This document shows, one piece after another, positions 17,056 to 27,381 of a DNA stretch of 64,000 nucleotides. Position 1 is the stretch's first letter. The number at the start of each line of letters is the position of its first letter. A program made the translations under genes and the position numbers. Under the pieces are notes generated by a model, which saw only the letters and a list, made by a program, of their open reading frames with translations, made no database searches and was not told the DNA's origin. Source of the stretch: Ignavibacteria bacterium (GTDB taxonomy: Bacteria; Bacteroidota; Ignavibacteria; Ignavibacteriales; Ignavibacteriaceae); assembly GCA_030693705.1 (NCBI GenBank), contig JAUYAB010000063.1, forward strand, positions 1 through 64,000. The letters run 5' to 3'.

Positions 17056-19800
17056 TTAAAAGTTAAAGGAAGCGCCGAGCTCAACTCTTCGCGGTTCTGA
17101 AAAATATGTTGGATTAGTATAGAGTTCATCCAAAGTATTGGTATACAATACTGGATTTATTTTTTGCGCATCCAACTTTCCAAATGTAAATAATGGGTCG
17201 CCGGTATCTCCGTAAACTCCTCTCGGGTTATCGAGATCGAGCAGGTTAAATACTTTCACAAATACAGAAATTTTGTAGTTATCAATTTTAAAATCTTTAT
17301 ATGCTCTGATATCAATGTTAAAAACATTTGGTTTGTTATCGCTGTTTTTTGGGAAAGCGTTTTGGGTAACCAAAGTATTTTTATTTGGTTGCCTTGTATA
17401 AGGCTGACCAGAATAGAAGTTTCCGATCAATGAAAACCCATAATTATCCGGTACGGTATATGCGGCAACGATATTTAGTGTGTGAGTTTGATCCCAATCT
17501 AACGGAGTGATAAATGTTTCAGGTGCTGCGCCGCCCAAAACCGCATTTCTTGCGTCCGCAGGGTTTGAAGCATTTCCTTTGGTAACTGCATAAGTATAAT
17601 CCAGATTAACAGCAAGCCCACCCAAAAAACGTTTTTCAAATTTTAAGATAATCCCTTTTGAGAAACCAAAATCAGAATTTGCATATTGGCTATAAGATTT
17701 TGCTCCGCCAAAGACTAAAATATCATTTGTTTGCGTACCGATAAGATCCCGGAAATCTTCGAAGAACATGGTTACATCAATAGCGATGTCTTCACCAATT
17801 TGTTGTTGAAGGCCAATCTCTCCTTTAACCGTTTTTTGCGGTTTTAAATCAGCGTTACCAACTAAGCCCGCGTTGCCGGAAACATCTGCAAGTTTAAAAT
17901 TAGGATTCGAGTACAGCAGTTCGTAAGAAGGAAGTTGGAAAAAATGTCCATAAGAAAAGTGAATTACTCCTCTATCGGTAATAGGAAATGCAATTCCTAA
18001 TCTTGGGCTTAACTGATATTTCACTTTGGCATCTTTATACCAATAAGTTTTTCTTTCCGCTAAAGAAACACTTTTACTTTCGGCGCGTATTGGATTGTTG
18101 ATATCCGGATCAGAAGGATCGCTGAGAATAAAACTATTCGGATTGAAAATGTCCATGCGAATACCAGCATTAAATATCAAATTAAATGCTTCAAACTTTG
18201 ATTGAATATATCCTGAGATTTCTGATGGTTCCTTAACATATTGATCATAATCTGTTGATGTAGCTGATGGAAAAGTTACATTATATATACCGTTCTTATA
18301 AGCCGGTTGTAAGTTTACATTTTCGTAATATAACCGATGCTTCTTATATTCTCCACCAAACTGAATTGATATTTCTTTATTTAATTGGGACGTCATATCT
18401 ATCTTGGCAGAGATCGTAGAAGTATTTCGCGTAAACCGGTTTGTGTTTGTTCCACCGATGGCAAAACTGTAGGGAGGCGTTTGAAGGAAACTATTATCAA
18501 CATAGAGTGTTGGTTTTAACGTATCTCCGGTGTAAATATTCTCAAACAAATAATGATGATAATCTTTATAGAAATAAGAAAGATTAAGAGTATAGAAAGT
18601 GGTTGCAGATAAAGCGTGATTTAAACTTAACGTATTTGAGTAACCGGTTTTAAAACGATGTAAATTATTATCCGGTGTTAATCTGTTATTGCCGTCATAG
18701 TCCTGATATTGCTGTCTATCAAGAATATAATTGTAACTCAATCGAACACCGCCGGTCAAACGGTAAGTTAATTTTGCTTGACCAAAGATGCGGTCATTTG
18801 TATTCATCGGAACAAAAGAGCTGTCGCCACTTTTCTTTATGGTGTATCCACCTCCTTGCGCAGCATCTTGTTCACGAGAATAATCGGTTACTAAGAAATC
18901 TCTTTTCCCGTAAAGATAGCCCGTATTGTAGAAATATCTTCCGTTAACGAAGAAGAATAAATTATCCGGAATGATCGGACCGCTTAAACTGCCTTCAAAA
19001 TTGCGTATGGCAGCGGGATTAATATCTTTGATGTTCCAAAATTTATCTTCTTTAGTAGAAGCATAATCTCCAACGTAAGTTTGAAGGCTTCCGCTAAAAT
19101 TATCATTACCATCTTTGGTAACAATATTTACGATACCGGACATTGCCTGCCCGAATTCTGCGTTGAACGCGCCGGAAACAACTTGCAATTCTTTAATTGA
19201 GTTGGTTGAAACATCAATAACGTTACTACCGTCGTACGCATCGGTAATCGGAACGCCATCGATTTGAAATGCGATTTGACCGCTTCTTCCACCGCGAAGG
19301 TGAAGCTCACCGCCGCCGCCTTTTGTAATACCGGCTTGCAGTTGAAGCAAATCACCAACTTCAGTAACCGGAAGTTCGGAGATAAGTTGGTCGTTCATTA
19401 TTGAAGTTGAAGCCGTTAAATCTTTTTGAACCATCGGTCTTTCAGCTACAACAACAACGTCTTGAGAAATTGTTACTGCATTCGATGAAAGTTTTGCGTT
19501 CAACGCAGTAGTTAACCCTGTAGAGACAGTGATGTTCTGATAGGTAACTGCATTGTAACCAATGGCGCTGATTTTAACGGAGTAAACTCCGGGTTTAAGA
19601 TTGATGATGCTAAAATCACCATCCAAATTTGACGCTGCACCTTGAGTGGTGCCGATAACAACCACATTCACAAATGGAATGCCTTCGCCGTTTGCCGCGT
19701 CTGAAATTTTCCCGGCTATTTTACCTGTCTGTGCGAAGACAGAAAAGGATAGGGAAAATAAAAAGATTGAAATAAAAAGTAATTTTCTATCAATTTTCAT
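17056..19800 (-). CDS. TonB-dependent receptor with carboxypeptidase-regulatory-like domain
   Basis: 914 aa. Signal peptide at 1-23. A carboxypeptidase-regulatory-like domain follows at about 24-105 (GKIAGKISDAANGEGIPFVNV). The plug spans about 120-235, with LHLRGGRSGQIAFQIDGVPI and FGQAMSGIVNIVTKDG. The 22-strand barrel ends in aromatic Phe (VELGASFNF). It imports a substrate that cannot be deduced, using TonB energy. It is first in an operon with the 1217-aa secreted protein and the PorV-like protein, and lacks a SusD partner. Such receptor/secreted/PorV triads suggest a secretion- or surface-linked role rather than glycan uptake (inference). A Bacteroidota-type promoter lies upstream. Confidence 0.9.
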   Translation of the reverse strand: MKIDRKLLFISIFLFSLSFSVFAQTGKIAGKISDAANGEGIPFVNVVVIGTTQGAASNLDGDFSIINLKPGVYSVKISAIGYNAVTYQNITVSTGLTTALNAKLSSNAVTISQDVVVVAERPMVQKDLTASTSIMNDQLISELPVTEVGDLLQLQAGITKGGGGELHLRGGRSGQIAFQIDGVPITDAYDGSNVIDVSTNSIKELQVVSGAFNAEFGQAMSGIVNIVTKDGNDNFSGSLQTYVGDYASTKEDKFWNIKDINPAAIRNFEGSLSGPIIPDNLFFFVNGRYFYNTGYLYGKRDFLVTDYSREQDAAQGGGYTIKKSGDSSFVPMNTNDRIFGQAKLTYRLTGGVRLSYNYILDRQQYQDYDGNNRLTPDNNLHRFKTGYSNTLSLNHALSATTFYTLNLSYFYKDYHHYLFENIYTGDTLKPTLYVDNSFLQTPPYSFAIGGTNTNRFTRNTSTISAKIDMTSQLNKEISIQFGGEYKKHRLYYENVNLQPAYKNGIYNVTFPSATSTDYDQYVKEPSEISGYIQSKFEAFNLIFNAGIRMDIFNPNSFILSDPSDPDINNPIRAESKSVSLAERKTYWYKDAKVKYQLSPRLGIAFPITDRGVIHFSYGHFFQLPSYELLYSNPNFKLADVSGNAGLVGNADLKPQKTVKGEIGLQQQIGEDIAIDVTMFFEDFRDLIGTQTNDILVFGGAKSYSQYANSDFGFSKGIILKFEKRFLGGLAVNLDYTYAVTKGNASNPADARNAVLGGAAPETFITPLDWDQTHTLNIVAAYTVPDNYGFSLIGNFYSGQPYTRQPNKNTLVTQNAFPKNSDNKPNVFNIDIRAYKDFKIDNYKISVFVKVFNLLDLDNPRGVYGDTGDPLFTFGKLDAQKINPVLYTNTLDELYTNPTYFSEPRRVELGASFNF

Positions 19801-19903
19801 GTGTAAGCCTCCCTACTCTCACATACTTGACAACTAATGTTAATTATATTATAAGATTGAAAGAGCCAGATGGTTCATTCGTTTTAATTTTATATACCAA
19901 ATC

Positions 19904-19933
19904 AAAAATAATCGTTATTTGGTTAAAGTCAAA
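19904..19933 (-). promoter_or_regulatory. Bacteroidota-type promoter of the TonB receptor operon
   Basis: On the minus strand TTG (19933-19931) is followed after 19 nt by TATTTTTG (19911-19904). An inverted repeat CCAAAT...ATTTGG (19898-19923) overlaps it and could be an operator. This would give a leader of about 100 nt. A TATAAT-like hexamer also occurs nearer the gene, so the assignment is tentative. Confidence 0.42.
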
Positions 19934-19981
19934 AAGAAAAATTAAAAACCTGTAGCGGAAAGAATAATTTTCCGCAATCCA

Positions 19982-20011
19982 TTGAGAAAAGTTAAAATAT
20001 GAATACTTTTG
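19982..20011 (+). promoter_or_regulatory. Bacteroidota-type promoter of the AI-2E transporter gene
   Basis: TTG at 19982-19984, 19-nt spacer, TACTTTTG at 20004-20011. This predicts a transcript start near 20018 and a leader of about 19 nt before the ATG at 20037. It is divergent from the TonB operon promoter. Confidence 0.5.
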
Positions 20012-20036
20012 CAGTAAACAATTTTATTGAATAGGT

Positions 20037-21137
20037 ATGAAAGAAAAATTTGAATCCTCTTCCGCAATAACTTTTTTCGTTGTTTGTATCGGGCTTGTGT
20101 CTCTCGGAATTCTTCTTTCCGAATTGCAAAGCATTCTCGTTCCATTTGTGATTGCTTCTTTTCTCTTCATCCTTTTTTCACCGGTGAATTCTTATTTAAC
20201 TGATAAAAAAATCCCACTATGGATCGTTATAATTTTCAATATTGTCATTATTGTATTTATTTCGTTTGGGGTTATAAGATTTGTAGTGGATTCCGTGTTG
20301 CAGCTAACTGCCGATTTACCGAATTATTTTAACAAACTTAATTCAATTGTTAGAAAAACTGCAATCGAGGTGGGGATAAACGATCCTTATTTTAAATATT
20401 TTTCTATTCAAAAGATATTAACAAAACTTGATTACAAAGCTCTTGCCGGCGGTGTTTTTAATTCAGTATTCAGTTTGGTTGGAAATATTCTTTTTCTCCT
20501 GTTATTTTTCATCTTTATTGTTAGCGGGCATAAATCAATTTTTGCCGCAATCAGAGGGAGATATTACGGTGATGATTCCAACTCATCAGCAAATCAATCA
20601 TCAAATTTAGTTGCCACAAAACGGGGGAAACCGGCTGAATTACAACTTGCAAAAACAATCAAAACCATAACAGAGCAAATTCAGAAATATATTATTTCAA
20701 AAATTTCAATTAATCTTTTAGCCGGTATTTTTGTTGGGTTTTTTCTCTTCATTCTGAAAATTGATTTCCCGGTTATGTGGGGTTTGCTAACATTTTTCTT
20801 AAATTTTATCCCTTCAATAGGTTCGGCGATTGCATTGGTGTTGCCAACGCTGATGGCAATTATTCAATTTGAGTCTTTGAGTTATACGCTTTTAGTGGCA
20901 GGTGGTTTGGGATTTATCCAGACTGCTTTTTTTAATTTATTAGAGCCGCAATTAATTGGCAAACGTTTAAATTTGAATCCTATTGCAATCCTTCTTTCTG
21001 TTTTGATCTGGGGTTATATTTGGGGAATTTTAGGAATGCTTCTAGCCGTTCCACTTACGGCAATTATTAAAATAATTATTTCTAATTCTGAAAATCAGAA
21101 CTTAAGATTCATTGCAGATCTTATGAGCCAGGAATAA
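20037..21137 (+). CDS. AI-2E-family (PerM/YdiK-type) transporter
   Basis: 366 aa integral membrane protein. The membrane-segment pattern is two to three N-terminal helices, a long amphipathic/cytoplasmic stretch at about 70-225, then a C-terminal bundle of four to five helices (VGFFLFILKIDFPVMWGLLTFFLNFIPSIGS; LLEPQLIGKRLNLNPIAILLSVLIWGYIWGILGMLLAVPLTA). The motif F-I-P-x-I-G-S and the block P-Q-x-x-G are family signatures. Members export diverse solutes or ions, and autoinducer transport is not implied. The 3' end overlaps the convergent DUF4922 gene by 17 nt. Confidence 0.87.
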   Translation: MKEKFESSSAITFFVVCIGLVSLGILLSELQSILVPFVIASFLFILFSPVNSYLTDKKIPLWIVIIFNIVIIVFISFGVIRFVVDSVLQLTADLPNYFNKLNSIVRKTAIEVGINDPYFKYFSIQKILTKLDYKALAGGVFNSVFSLVGNILFLLLFFIFIVSGHKSIFAAIRGRYYGDDSNSSANQSSNLVATKRGKPAELQLAKTIKTITEQIQKYIISKISINLLAGIFVGFFLFILKIDFPVMWGLLTFFLNFIPSIGSAIALVLPTLMAIIQFESLSYTLLVAGGLGFIQTAFFNLLEPQLIGKRLNLNPIAILLSVLIWGYIWGILGMLLAVPLTAIIKIIISNSENQNLRFIADLMSQE

Positions 21138-22113
21138 TGCTTTTTTCAAATTCAATTCTCAAATCATTTATTAATTTTTGAAATGAATCAGTTCCGATAA
21201 AGACTTCCGCAAAAATATTTTTCAATTTTTCTTTTGTAATTAGTGCGAAATCTTTTCCCTGCGGAGTAACGCAAACTCCGCCAATATCAACTGCTGCGGG
21301 GCTTAAATAAATCTGCTTCTCTTGATCCTTTTCAAAAAAAACATCCGGGCGGTGTTTTTTTCTTAAGAAAACTATTGTGCGCCATTTTTCATTCTGATAT
21401 GAACCGATAATATTCATCATCGGCTCTTCTGTTTGTCCGGAAGATTCTTTATAAGCGGAATAAAAAATTTGAAAAGTTTTTTCTATTTCTAATTTCGACT
21501 CTCCTTCAAAAGATATCATTTTTCTTAACCCGTCATCAATTGAATAAACTGCTAACGAATTACCTTTCAACAATTTTTCACCGGCTCGATCTCGAAGCTG
21601 TTCATATTCATGATCGATCGTCATAAAATTTTTTGTTCCGGCTTGAAAGTGAAGATGATCGGGAGCGGAAGCACCACACCTTGGACCGTTGTAAAAAACC
21701 GTATAATCCGGTGATAAATCTTTGCTGAAATCAAGAAGCACAGAGAATGAATTCTCAATATTCTGTTTTACGTGATGCAACGACGGAAGCGTAAAATGTT
21801 CGGGAAAAATCGGGAATGGATTTACGAGGATCAGAAAATCATCTTTATATTCAAGGCTTTGTTGCTCTTGCGGTAAATTATCTTTACACAAAAAGCATTT
21901 CCGTTCGGTGATTGATTTCGCATCAACTTTAGCGGAAGTTGAAATCATTCTCCCCGGATTAAATTGAACTTTAATCGAAAAATTTTCAAAGTGAAAAACT
22001 TTTACTTCAATAGAATCCAGCGTTGCATAACCGTTTTTGCACTGTTCCCAATTAATTTTTTGATCGTGTATTAAAGTTTTTGCTAATTCAGTAAACCTAC
22101 TTTTTGCTTTCAA
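21121..22113 (-). CDS. DUF4922 protein, HIT-like nucleotidyltransferase/phosphorylase fold
   Basis: 330 aa. The motif C-G-A-S-A-P-D-H-L-H-F-Q-A-G near residue 165 resembles the HxHxQ active site of the galactose-1-phosphate uridylyltransferase/ADP-glucose phosphorylase branch of the HIT superfamily. A C-F-L-C pair (KCFLCKDNLP) is an additional family feature. An adenylyl- or nucleotidyl-sugar transfer role is inference. It is 18 nt downstream of a glycosyltransferase gene on the same strand, consistent with sugar nucleotide handling. The start codon region is A+T-rich and merges with a heptamer repeat tract. Confidence 0.78.
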   Translation of the reverse strand: MKAKSRFTELAKTLIHDQKINWEQCKNGYATLDSIEVKVFHFENFSIKVQFNPGRMISTSAKVDAKSITERKCFLCKDNLPQEQQSLEYKDDFLILVNPFPIFPEHFTLPSLHHVKQNIENSFSVLLDFSKDLSPDYTVFYNGPRCGASAPDHLHFQAGTKNFMTIDHEYEQLRDRAGEKLLKGNSLAVYSIDDGLRKMISFEGESKLEIEKTFQIFYSAYKESSGQTEEPMMNIIGSYQNEKWRTIVFLRKKHRPDVFFEKDQEKQIYLSPAAVDIGGVCVTPQGKDFALITKEKLKNIFAEVFIGTDSFQKLINDLRIEFEKSIIPGS

Positions 22114-22155
22114 ATTTCAACTTTCTACTTTTTACTTTCCACTTTTAACTTTCTT
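22100..22155. repeat. Degenerate 7-bp tandem repeat (CTTTNNA) at a gene junction
   Basis: Eight consecutive heptamers (ctttttg, ctttcaa, atttcaa, ctttcta, cttttta, ctttcca, cttttaa, ctttctt) bridge the start of the DUF4922 gene and the end of the glycosyltransferase gene. They supply the Lys-rich C-terminal residues of the latter. Confidence 0.6.
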
Positions 22156-23595
22156 CTTCCTTGCTAACAACTCAAATGTTCTAATTTTATCTTTATAAAA
22201 ATTGTGATTGTTCATCTGCACAATTGAAAGAGCCGAATCGGTATTCCCTTCCCAACGGCGGCAGAAATAAAGAGGTTCATAAATTCTTCCGATCTGGTAG
22301 TCGCGCGAAATTGCAAGAACAACCGAGTAGTCTTCACCGTAACTAACATTCGGGATTTTAACTTCGCGCAGTACCGGTGTGTAAAAAGCGCGGGGCGCAC
22401 CGAGTCCGTTTATTCTCAACGCATTGTTTCTTCCATTCTCCGGCGTCCATTCTTTGTGGTCAATAACTCCCGGAGGAAGCTGCTCTAATTGAAAGTTTGT
22501 CATCAGGTAACTTCCGATAACGGCGGCAACATTTTCTTCGTAAAATTTATTCACAATTTTTTGTAACGTGTTTTTATCGCTGTACATGTCATCGCTATCA
22601 AGTTGAACCGAAAATTTTCCGCAACTTGCATGATGAACCGCTTCGTTCCAGCATCCGCCGATGCCTAAATCTTTTCTTTGCGGAATTAAATGTGTTATAC
22701 GAGAATCCATTTTTGCAAATTCTTCTATTTTCTCCGTGGTTCCGTCATCAGAATAATTATCAATCACAAAAAGATTAAACACAAAATCTGTTTTTTGATT
22801 CAACACTGATTTTATTGCGTCTCGAATAGTTTTCGCGCGGTTTTTTACGGGAATAATTACCGAAGCTTCATATTGAAAATTGCCGGATTCGAAATTAATT
22901 TTATCGAATTCAGGTTTTAAGAACGCTCCAATTGTTTTTAGATGACTTGTACAGACTTGTTCCATTTCAATCTGCGCTGCCCGGTTACGCGGATCGACGT
23001 AATCAAAAATTTTCTCACCGGATTTTCTTTCATCGGTTTCAATCGAAGAATAAAGAAACTCTCCTACGCGGATAATTTTATGTTGCTGTGAAATCTTTAG
23101 ACGCAAATTAAAAAGTCCGCCAAAAGTATATTCATTGTCAAGTTTAATTGCTTTCAAAGCGGCTGTATCAAATAAGTAGAGATACCCGAAATTAAAATCA
23201 TCGCGCAGACTTCCCTCTTGATACTCAATAGTGGGATGCGGTTCTCTAACATTGTTTTTAATTTCATAATAATCAGAATAGACCAATCCGGCAGAGGTGC
23301 TTTCAGCAACTGCAATGAACCGTTCTAAAGCAAATTGTCCAAGCTCTAACAATGTATCTTGCTTAACAAAGCATGTAAATTCAGTCGCGCTTCTTGCTAT
23401 CATCTCCTTCATTGTAGCGGCGCTTAGAAGATTTTCTACAAAAAGAATTTTGCAATTCTCAATTTCAGGAACGTCTTTGTTTGTAGTTAATAGATAAATC
23501 TCTTCCACCTGCCCGGAACTTAAAAATGATGCGACTGTTTTTTGTGTATAACCGTACCCGTTGTAAGGTAAAAAGAGAGTTATTTTTTTTGACAT
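22132..23595 (-). CDS. Family 2 (GT-A) glycosyltransferase
   Basis: 487 aa. The catalytic GT-A domain begins near residue 245 ([26 protein letters not shown], then [15 protein letters not shown]) with the metal-binding D-x-D as LDSDDM, and continues with a [15 protein letters not shown] block holding the acidic catalytic residue. The N-terminal 230 residues look like a second, degenerate GT-A fold ([19 protein letters not shown] and [10 protein letters not shown]) without a clear DxD. Substrate unknown. It is followed on the same strand by the DUF4922 gene. The C-terminus ends in a Lys-rich stretch encoded by a heptamer repeat. Confidence 0.85.
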   Translation of the reverse strand: MSKKITLFLPYNGYGYTQKTVASFLSSGQVEEIYLLTTNKDVPEIENCKILFVENLLSAATMKEMIARSATEFTCFVKQDTLLELGQFALERFIAVAESTSAGLVYSDYYEIKNNVREPHPTIEYQEGSLRDDFNFGYLYLFDTAALKAIKLDNEYTFGGLFNLRLKISQQHKIIRVGEFLYSSIETDERKSGEKIFDYVDPRNRAAQIEMEQVCTSHLKTIGAFLKPEFDKINFESGNFQYEASVIIPVKNRAKTIRDAIKSVLNQKTDFVFNLFVIDNYSDDGTTEKIEEFAKMDSRITHLIPQRKDLGIGGCWNEAVHHASCGKFSVQLDSDDMYSDKNTLQKIVNKFYEENVAAVIGSYLMTNFQLEQLPPGVIDHKEWTPENGRNNALRINGLGAPRAFYTPVLREVKIPNVSYGEDYSVVLAISRDYQIGRIYEPLYFCRRWEGNTDSALSIVQMNNHNFYKDKIRTFELLARKKKVKSGK

Positions 23596-23774
23596 CTGAA
23601 TCTCCGCTGATAGCTAAAATTGATAATTTTAAATGTGCTTGATACGCCTGATACCGTATGATCAAAACTTAAAAGATCATGAAGTTTATTCTTCAAATTA
23701 TTTCCCTCTAGAAAAAATTGATTAAATTGATTATGGAAATTAACAAAACTTCTAAACTTGACGAAAGAAAAGCG

Positions 23775-24137
23775 ATGTATGAAATAGCAATTTATCTTAT
23801 TGTCGGTCTCGCCGCCGGTATAATGAGCGGATTTTTAGGTATTGGAGGAGGAATAATTATTATTCCCGCCTTAACAATGATTCTTGGATTCTCGCAGCAG
23901 CAAGCACAGGGTACTTCCCTTGCTCTTCTTTTACCGCCTATTGGGATTCTCGCCGTTATGAATTATTACAAAGCCGGTAGTGTTAACTTAAAGGCTGCCG
24001 CATTTATGGCGTTGACTTTTGTTGTCGCCAGTTATTTTTCATCAAAAATTGCTGTTCAAGTTCCGGAACAAATGTTGAAAAAAGTTTTTGCCACTTTTCT
24101 CCTTTTTTATGCTTTAAAATTGTTCATAGAAAAATGA
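23775..24137 (+). CDS. Half-size TauE/SafE-family membrane protein
   Basis: 120 aa from the ATG at 23775, which has a GAAAG-like ribosome site. An ATG at 23733 and a TTG at 23718 are in frame but have no ribosome site. Three to four hydrophobic helices are visible. GLAAGIMSGFLGIGGGIIIIPAL is the TauE/SafE N-terminal repeat, with the conserved GxxxGxxGxGGG pattern. Full-length members have two such repeats (about 250 aa), and here only one is present, as in single-repeat members that presumably dimerise. Sulfite or organosulfonate export is the general family role. No substrate is suggested by neighbours. Confidence 0.8.
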   Translation: MYEIAIYLIVGLAAGIMSGFLGIGGGIIIIPALTMILGFSQQQAQGTSLALLLPPIGILAVMNYYKAGSVNLKAAAFMALTFVVASYFSSKIAVQVPEQMLKKVFATFLLFYALKLFIEK

Positions 24138-24186
24138 ACTTTAGTGCTCGTTGATCGTCAATTTGTTACGAGATAAACCAATTTAA

Positions 24187-26028
24187 ATGAAAATAAAACT
24201 CCTCATATTCTTTATAATTTTTAAAGGACTTTGTTTTGCCCAACAAGGCGATATGCAGAACAGGTTTTTGCTTGCCCAAAACTATGAACAATTGGGTCAA
24301 TTTAATAAAGCAAAATCCATCTATGAAGATTTATATAAAATTCAACCGGGCAATTTCACCTTTTTCCAGGCTTTGAATAAATGCTATCTTCAATTAAAAG
24401 AATACAGTAATTCACAGTTTTTGATTGAACAAAAGCTTAAGAGTGATAAAGAAAACGGTTCTCTGGTCGGGATGCTTGGAACAACACTTTATTTAAATGG
24501 TGAAGAAAAAAAAGCGTTTCAATTGTGGGATGATTTTTTAGAAACCAGGAAAGATGTGATCTCGTTTCGTATATTAGCAAATAGTGCGATCGAGCTCAGA
24601 GCGTTTGATAAAGCCATCGATCTGCTCCAGCGGGCAAAAGAACTTTCAAAGAACGAATTTTATTTCGGTTATGATTTAGCAAACCTTTATTCCCTTAAAA
24701 TGGATTATAAAAAATCTGCCGAAGAGTTTATCGCGATATTAATAGCAGATCCCAAACAATTCCCGAGTGTTGAAAATAGAATCTTCAGCTACGTTGCCAG
24801 AGCGGAAGCATTGAATGCATTCACCGCTGTTTTTGAAGATGAGAAACCTGACGAGTTTCCCGCTATCGGAAATATTTTGGCTAAACTCTATTCGGCAAAC
24901 CACCAGTATGAAAAGGCTTTCTCACTTTATAAATCTCTTGATGATATTGGACCCTACAACGGAAGTGAACTTTTCAACTTTGCGCTCAAATTATCTTCCG
25001 AAAAAGAATATGCCCATGCAGCCGGAGTTTTTTCTTATCTCTTAAAAAAATACCCGACTTCACAACTTCAACAGCAGATCAAACTAAATTTTGCAAAAAA
25101 CTCTGAGGCGAAGTTAGAGAGCGAGAATATTGATTCATCTCAACTCTGGAAAACTTTTCGTAAACAAAAATATTATTCGGAGAATTTGTACAGCGAGTCA
25201 CTTTCCATCTATAAAGAGATCGCCGGCAAAAACCCATTTTCGGAGTTAGGAGCGGAAGCCATGTTTCACATCGGATTCCTTTACGGTGAAAAAATCGGCG
25301 ATGAAGCTGCGAGTAGAGAATATTTAAACAAGATCATCTCGAACTTTATTTTATCGAATTTCTACGCCGACGCTTGTTTGGAAATGGCTCAATTGCAGAT
25401 TAGAAAAGGAAATGTTGAAGATGCTCTGACATTTTATGAAAAAATCTTTGCCAACCCAAGAGCAAGCGAAGAGCAAAAAAATAAGGCAAAATTCTGGAAA
25501 GCCCGCATGGCGTTTTTTAAGGGAGATTTTACCGAATCGAATAAATTACTCCGGCAATTGGTTTCCTCCTCAAGCGATAATTTTTCAAATGATGCGCTGG
25601 AACTTTCATTTCTACTAACTTCGGCTTTTAATGATTCATTAACTTTAGTTAAATTTGCAGAAGGAGATTTTGCTTTATTGGCAGGTAAGTTCGATAAAGC
25701 GGAAATCACTTTTTCATCTTTGGTAAAAACAGAACAAACTCCTTTCCTTATTAAGCAAGTAGCTGAACTTCGTTTAATTGAATGTTTTATAAGTTTGGAT
25801 CGTTATCAAGAAGCTTTAGACCAAATTGAAGCTCTACAAAAGAGAGATGAAAAAAATATTTTCGCCGACAAAGCGATTTTTCTTTCAGCAAAAATATATC
25901 AGTTTGGATTGAAAGACGCGGCGAAAGCAACGGAAGAATATCAAAACCTATTGCTTCGATTCCCGGATTCTTTGTATCTTGATGAAGCGCGCGAGGCAAT
26001 AAATAATTTACGAAATAAAATAAGTTAG
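24187..26028 (+). CDS. Secreted TPR-repeat protein
   Basis: 613 aa. Signal peptide at 1-18 ([19 protein letters not shown]). TPR-like helical pairs follow throughout ([45 protein letters not shown]; and, near the C-terminus, [31 protein letters not shown], the YbgF/BamD-like form). It probably acts as a periplasmic scaffold. The gene ends 7 nt before clpX and may share its transcript. This pairing is unusual, because clpX normally follows clpP or tig. No partner can be named. Confidence 0.8.
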   Translation: MKIKLLIFFIIFKGLCFAQQGDMQNRFLLAQNYEQLGQFNKAKSIYEDLYKIQPGNFTFFQALNKCYLQLKEYSNSQFLIEQKLKSDKENGSLVGMLGTTLYLNGEEKKAFQLWDDFLETRKDVISFRILANSAIELRAFDKAIDLLQRAKELSKNEFYFGYDLANLYSLKMDYKKSAEEFIAILIADPKQFPSVENRIFSYVARAEALNAFTAVFEDEKPDEFPAIGNILAKLYSANHQYEKAFSLYKSLDDIGPYNGSELFNFALKLSSEKEYAHAAGVFSYLLKKYPTSQLQQQIKLNFAKNSEAKLESENIDSSQLWKTFRKQKYYSENLYSESLSIYKEIAGKNPFSELGAEAMFHIGFLYGEKIGDEAASREYLNKIISNFILSNFYADACLEMAQLQIRKGNVEDALTFYEKIFANPRASEEQKNKAKFWKARMAFFKGDFTESNKLLRQLVSSSSDNFSNDALELSFLLTSAFNDSLTLVKFAEGDFALLAGKFDKAEITFSSLVKTEQTPFLIKQVAELRLIECFISLDRYQEALDQIEALQKRDEKNIFADKAIFLSAKIYQFGLKDAAKATEEYQNLLLRFPDSLYLDEAREAINNLRNKIS

Positions 26029-26035
26029 AGATAAA

Positions 26036-27292
26036 ATGGCAAAAAAATTAAATAACCGTATTGTTAAATGTTCATTTTGCGGAAGAGACGGTTCGGAAGT
26101 AGGCAGTTTAATTGCCGGACCCGATGTTTACATTTGCGACCGCTGTATAACCAGTAGTGTCGACATCCTCAAAAATAATCTTGCTGCATACAACACCGCA
26201 AAACCTACAAAAGCAAGTTTATTAACTCCCGACGTAATTAAGAAAACTTTAGATGAACATGTTATCGGTCAAGACCGGGCAAAGAAAACACTTTCCGTTG
26301 CCGTTTACAACCATTATAAAAGAGTAAATTCAAAAAGCACTTTTTTTGAACTTGATGATGTTGAAATTGAAAAGAGTAATATTCTTTTGTTGGGTCCAAC
26401 AGGCGTTGGAAAAACATTACTCGCTCAGACACTTTCAAAAATTCTCGATGTACCGTTTGCAATCGCCGATGCCACAACAATTACCGAAGCCGGTTACGTT
26501 GGTGATGATGTTGAGACTGTTTTAGTCTCGCTTTTACAAGCATCAGATTTTAACATCGAAAAAGCTCAAAAAGGAATTGTCTATATCGATGAGATAGATA
26601 AAATCGCCCGTAAAAGTGAAGGCGCAAGTATCACAAGAGATGTTTCCGGTGAAGGCGTGCAACAAGCTCTCTTAAAAATTTTAGAAGGAACAATCGCCGG
26701 CGTTCCTCCAAAAGGCGGAAGAAAACACCCCGAACAAAATCTTTTAAATGTGAACACAAAAAATATTTTATTCATCGTTGGCGGCGCTTTTGAAGGAATT
26801 GAAAAAGTAATTGCTACGAGGATTAATAAAAGCAAAATGGGATTCGGCTCCGATATCAGCGGAAAACAAGAACTTTCCGATGATGAGTTAACTGCATTAA
26901 TTCAACCGGAAGATTTGTTGCGCTTCGGACTTATTCCCGAACTCATCGGTCGTTTACCGGTTATTGCTCCGCTTCATTCATTAAGTGATGTAGCTTTAAA
27001 AAACATTTTAACAACTCCTAAAAATGCGATACTAAAACAGTATAAAAAACTCTTCGCAATGGAAGGGATTGAATTAGAATTCGATCCATTTGCATTGGAC
27101 GCGATAGTGAAAAAAGCAAAAGAACGTAAAACCGGTGCTCGCGCATTACGCTCGATCTTAGAAGATTTTATGATCGACATTATGTTCGATATTCCGACAA
27201 AAACCGGAGTTGAAAAATGTATCATTACGCGCGATGTGGTGTTGGAAAGAGCCGAACCGATTTACCTTGAAGCCGGTAGAAAATCAGCGTAA
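26036..27292 (+). CDS. clpX: ATP-dependent Clp protease ATP-binding subunit ClpX
   Basis: 418 aa, full length. The AAA+ unfoldase feeds substrates to ClpP. The N-terminal zinc-binding domain has C12, C15, C34 and C37. Walker A is GPTGVGKT near residue 123, followed by the GYVG pore loop ([10 protein letters not shown]). Walker B is VYIDEIDKI, sensor R-finger elements sit in [18 protein letters not shown], and the [14 protein letters not shown] block is conserved. ClpP is not in the window. It lies 7 nt after a TPR gene and is followed by a strong terminator. Confidence 0.98.
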   Translation: MAKKLNNRIVKCSFCGRDGSEVGSLIAGPDVYICDRCITSSVDILKNNLAAYNTAKPTKASLLTPDVIKKTLDEHVIGQDRAKKTLSVAVYNHYKRVNSKSTFFELDDVEIEKSNILLLGPTGVGKTLLAQTLSKILDVPFAIADATTITEAGYVGDDVETVLVSLLQASDFNIEKAQKGIVYIDEIDKIARKSEGASITRDVSGEGVQQALLKILEGTIAGVPPKGGRKHPEQNLLNVNTKNILFIVGGAFEGIEKVIATRINKSKMGFGSDISGKQELSDDELTALIQPEDLLRFGLIPELIGRLPVIAPLHSLSDVALKNILTTPKNAILKQYKKLFAMEGIELEFDPFALDAIVKKAKERKTGARALRSILEDFMIDIMFDIPTKTGVEKCIITRDVVLERAEPIYLEAGRKSA

Positions 27293-27311
27293 CCATTTTT
27301 GCTCTTTTTGT

Positions 27312-27350
27312 AAACGCAACTCTCCTTATTTTGAGTTGCGTTTTACTTTT
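27312..27350 (+). terminator. Intrinsic terminator of clpX
   Basis: An 11-bp perfect stem (27312-27322 with 27333-27343) is followed by TTTT-A-C-TTTT. It starts 20 nt past the clpX stop codon, which makes an upstream start at 27331 for the next gene unlikely. Confidence 0.9.
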
Positions 27351-27381
27351 AAACAGATTCGTAAATTATTTACTTATTAAA

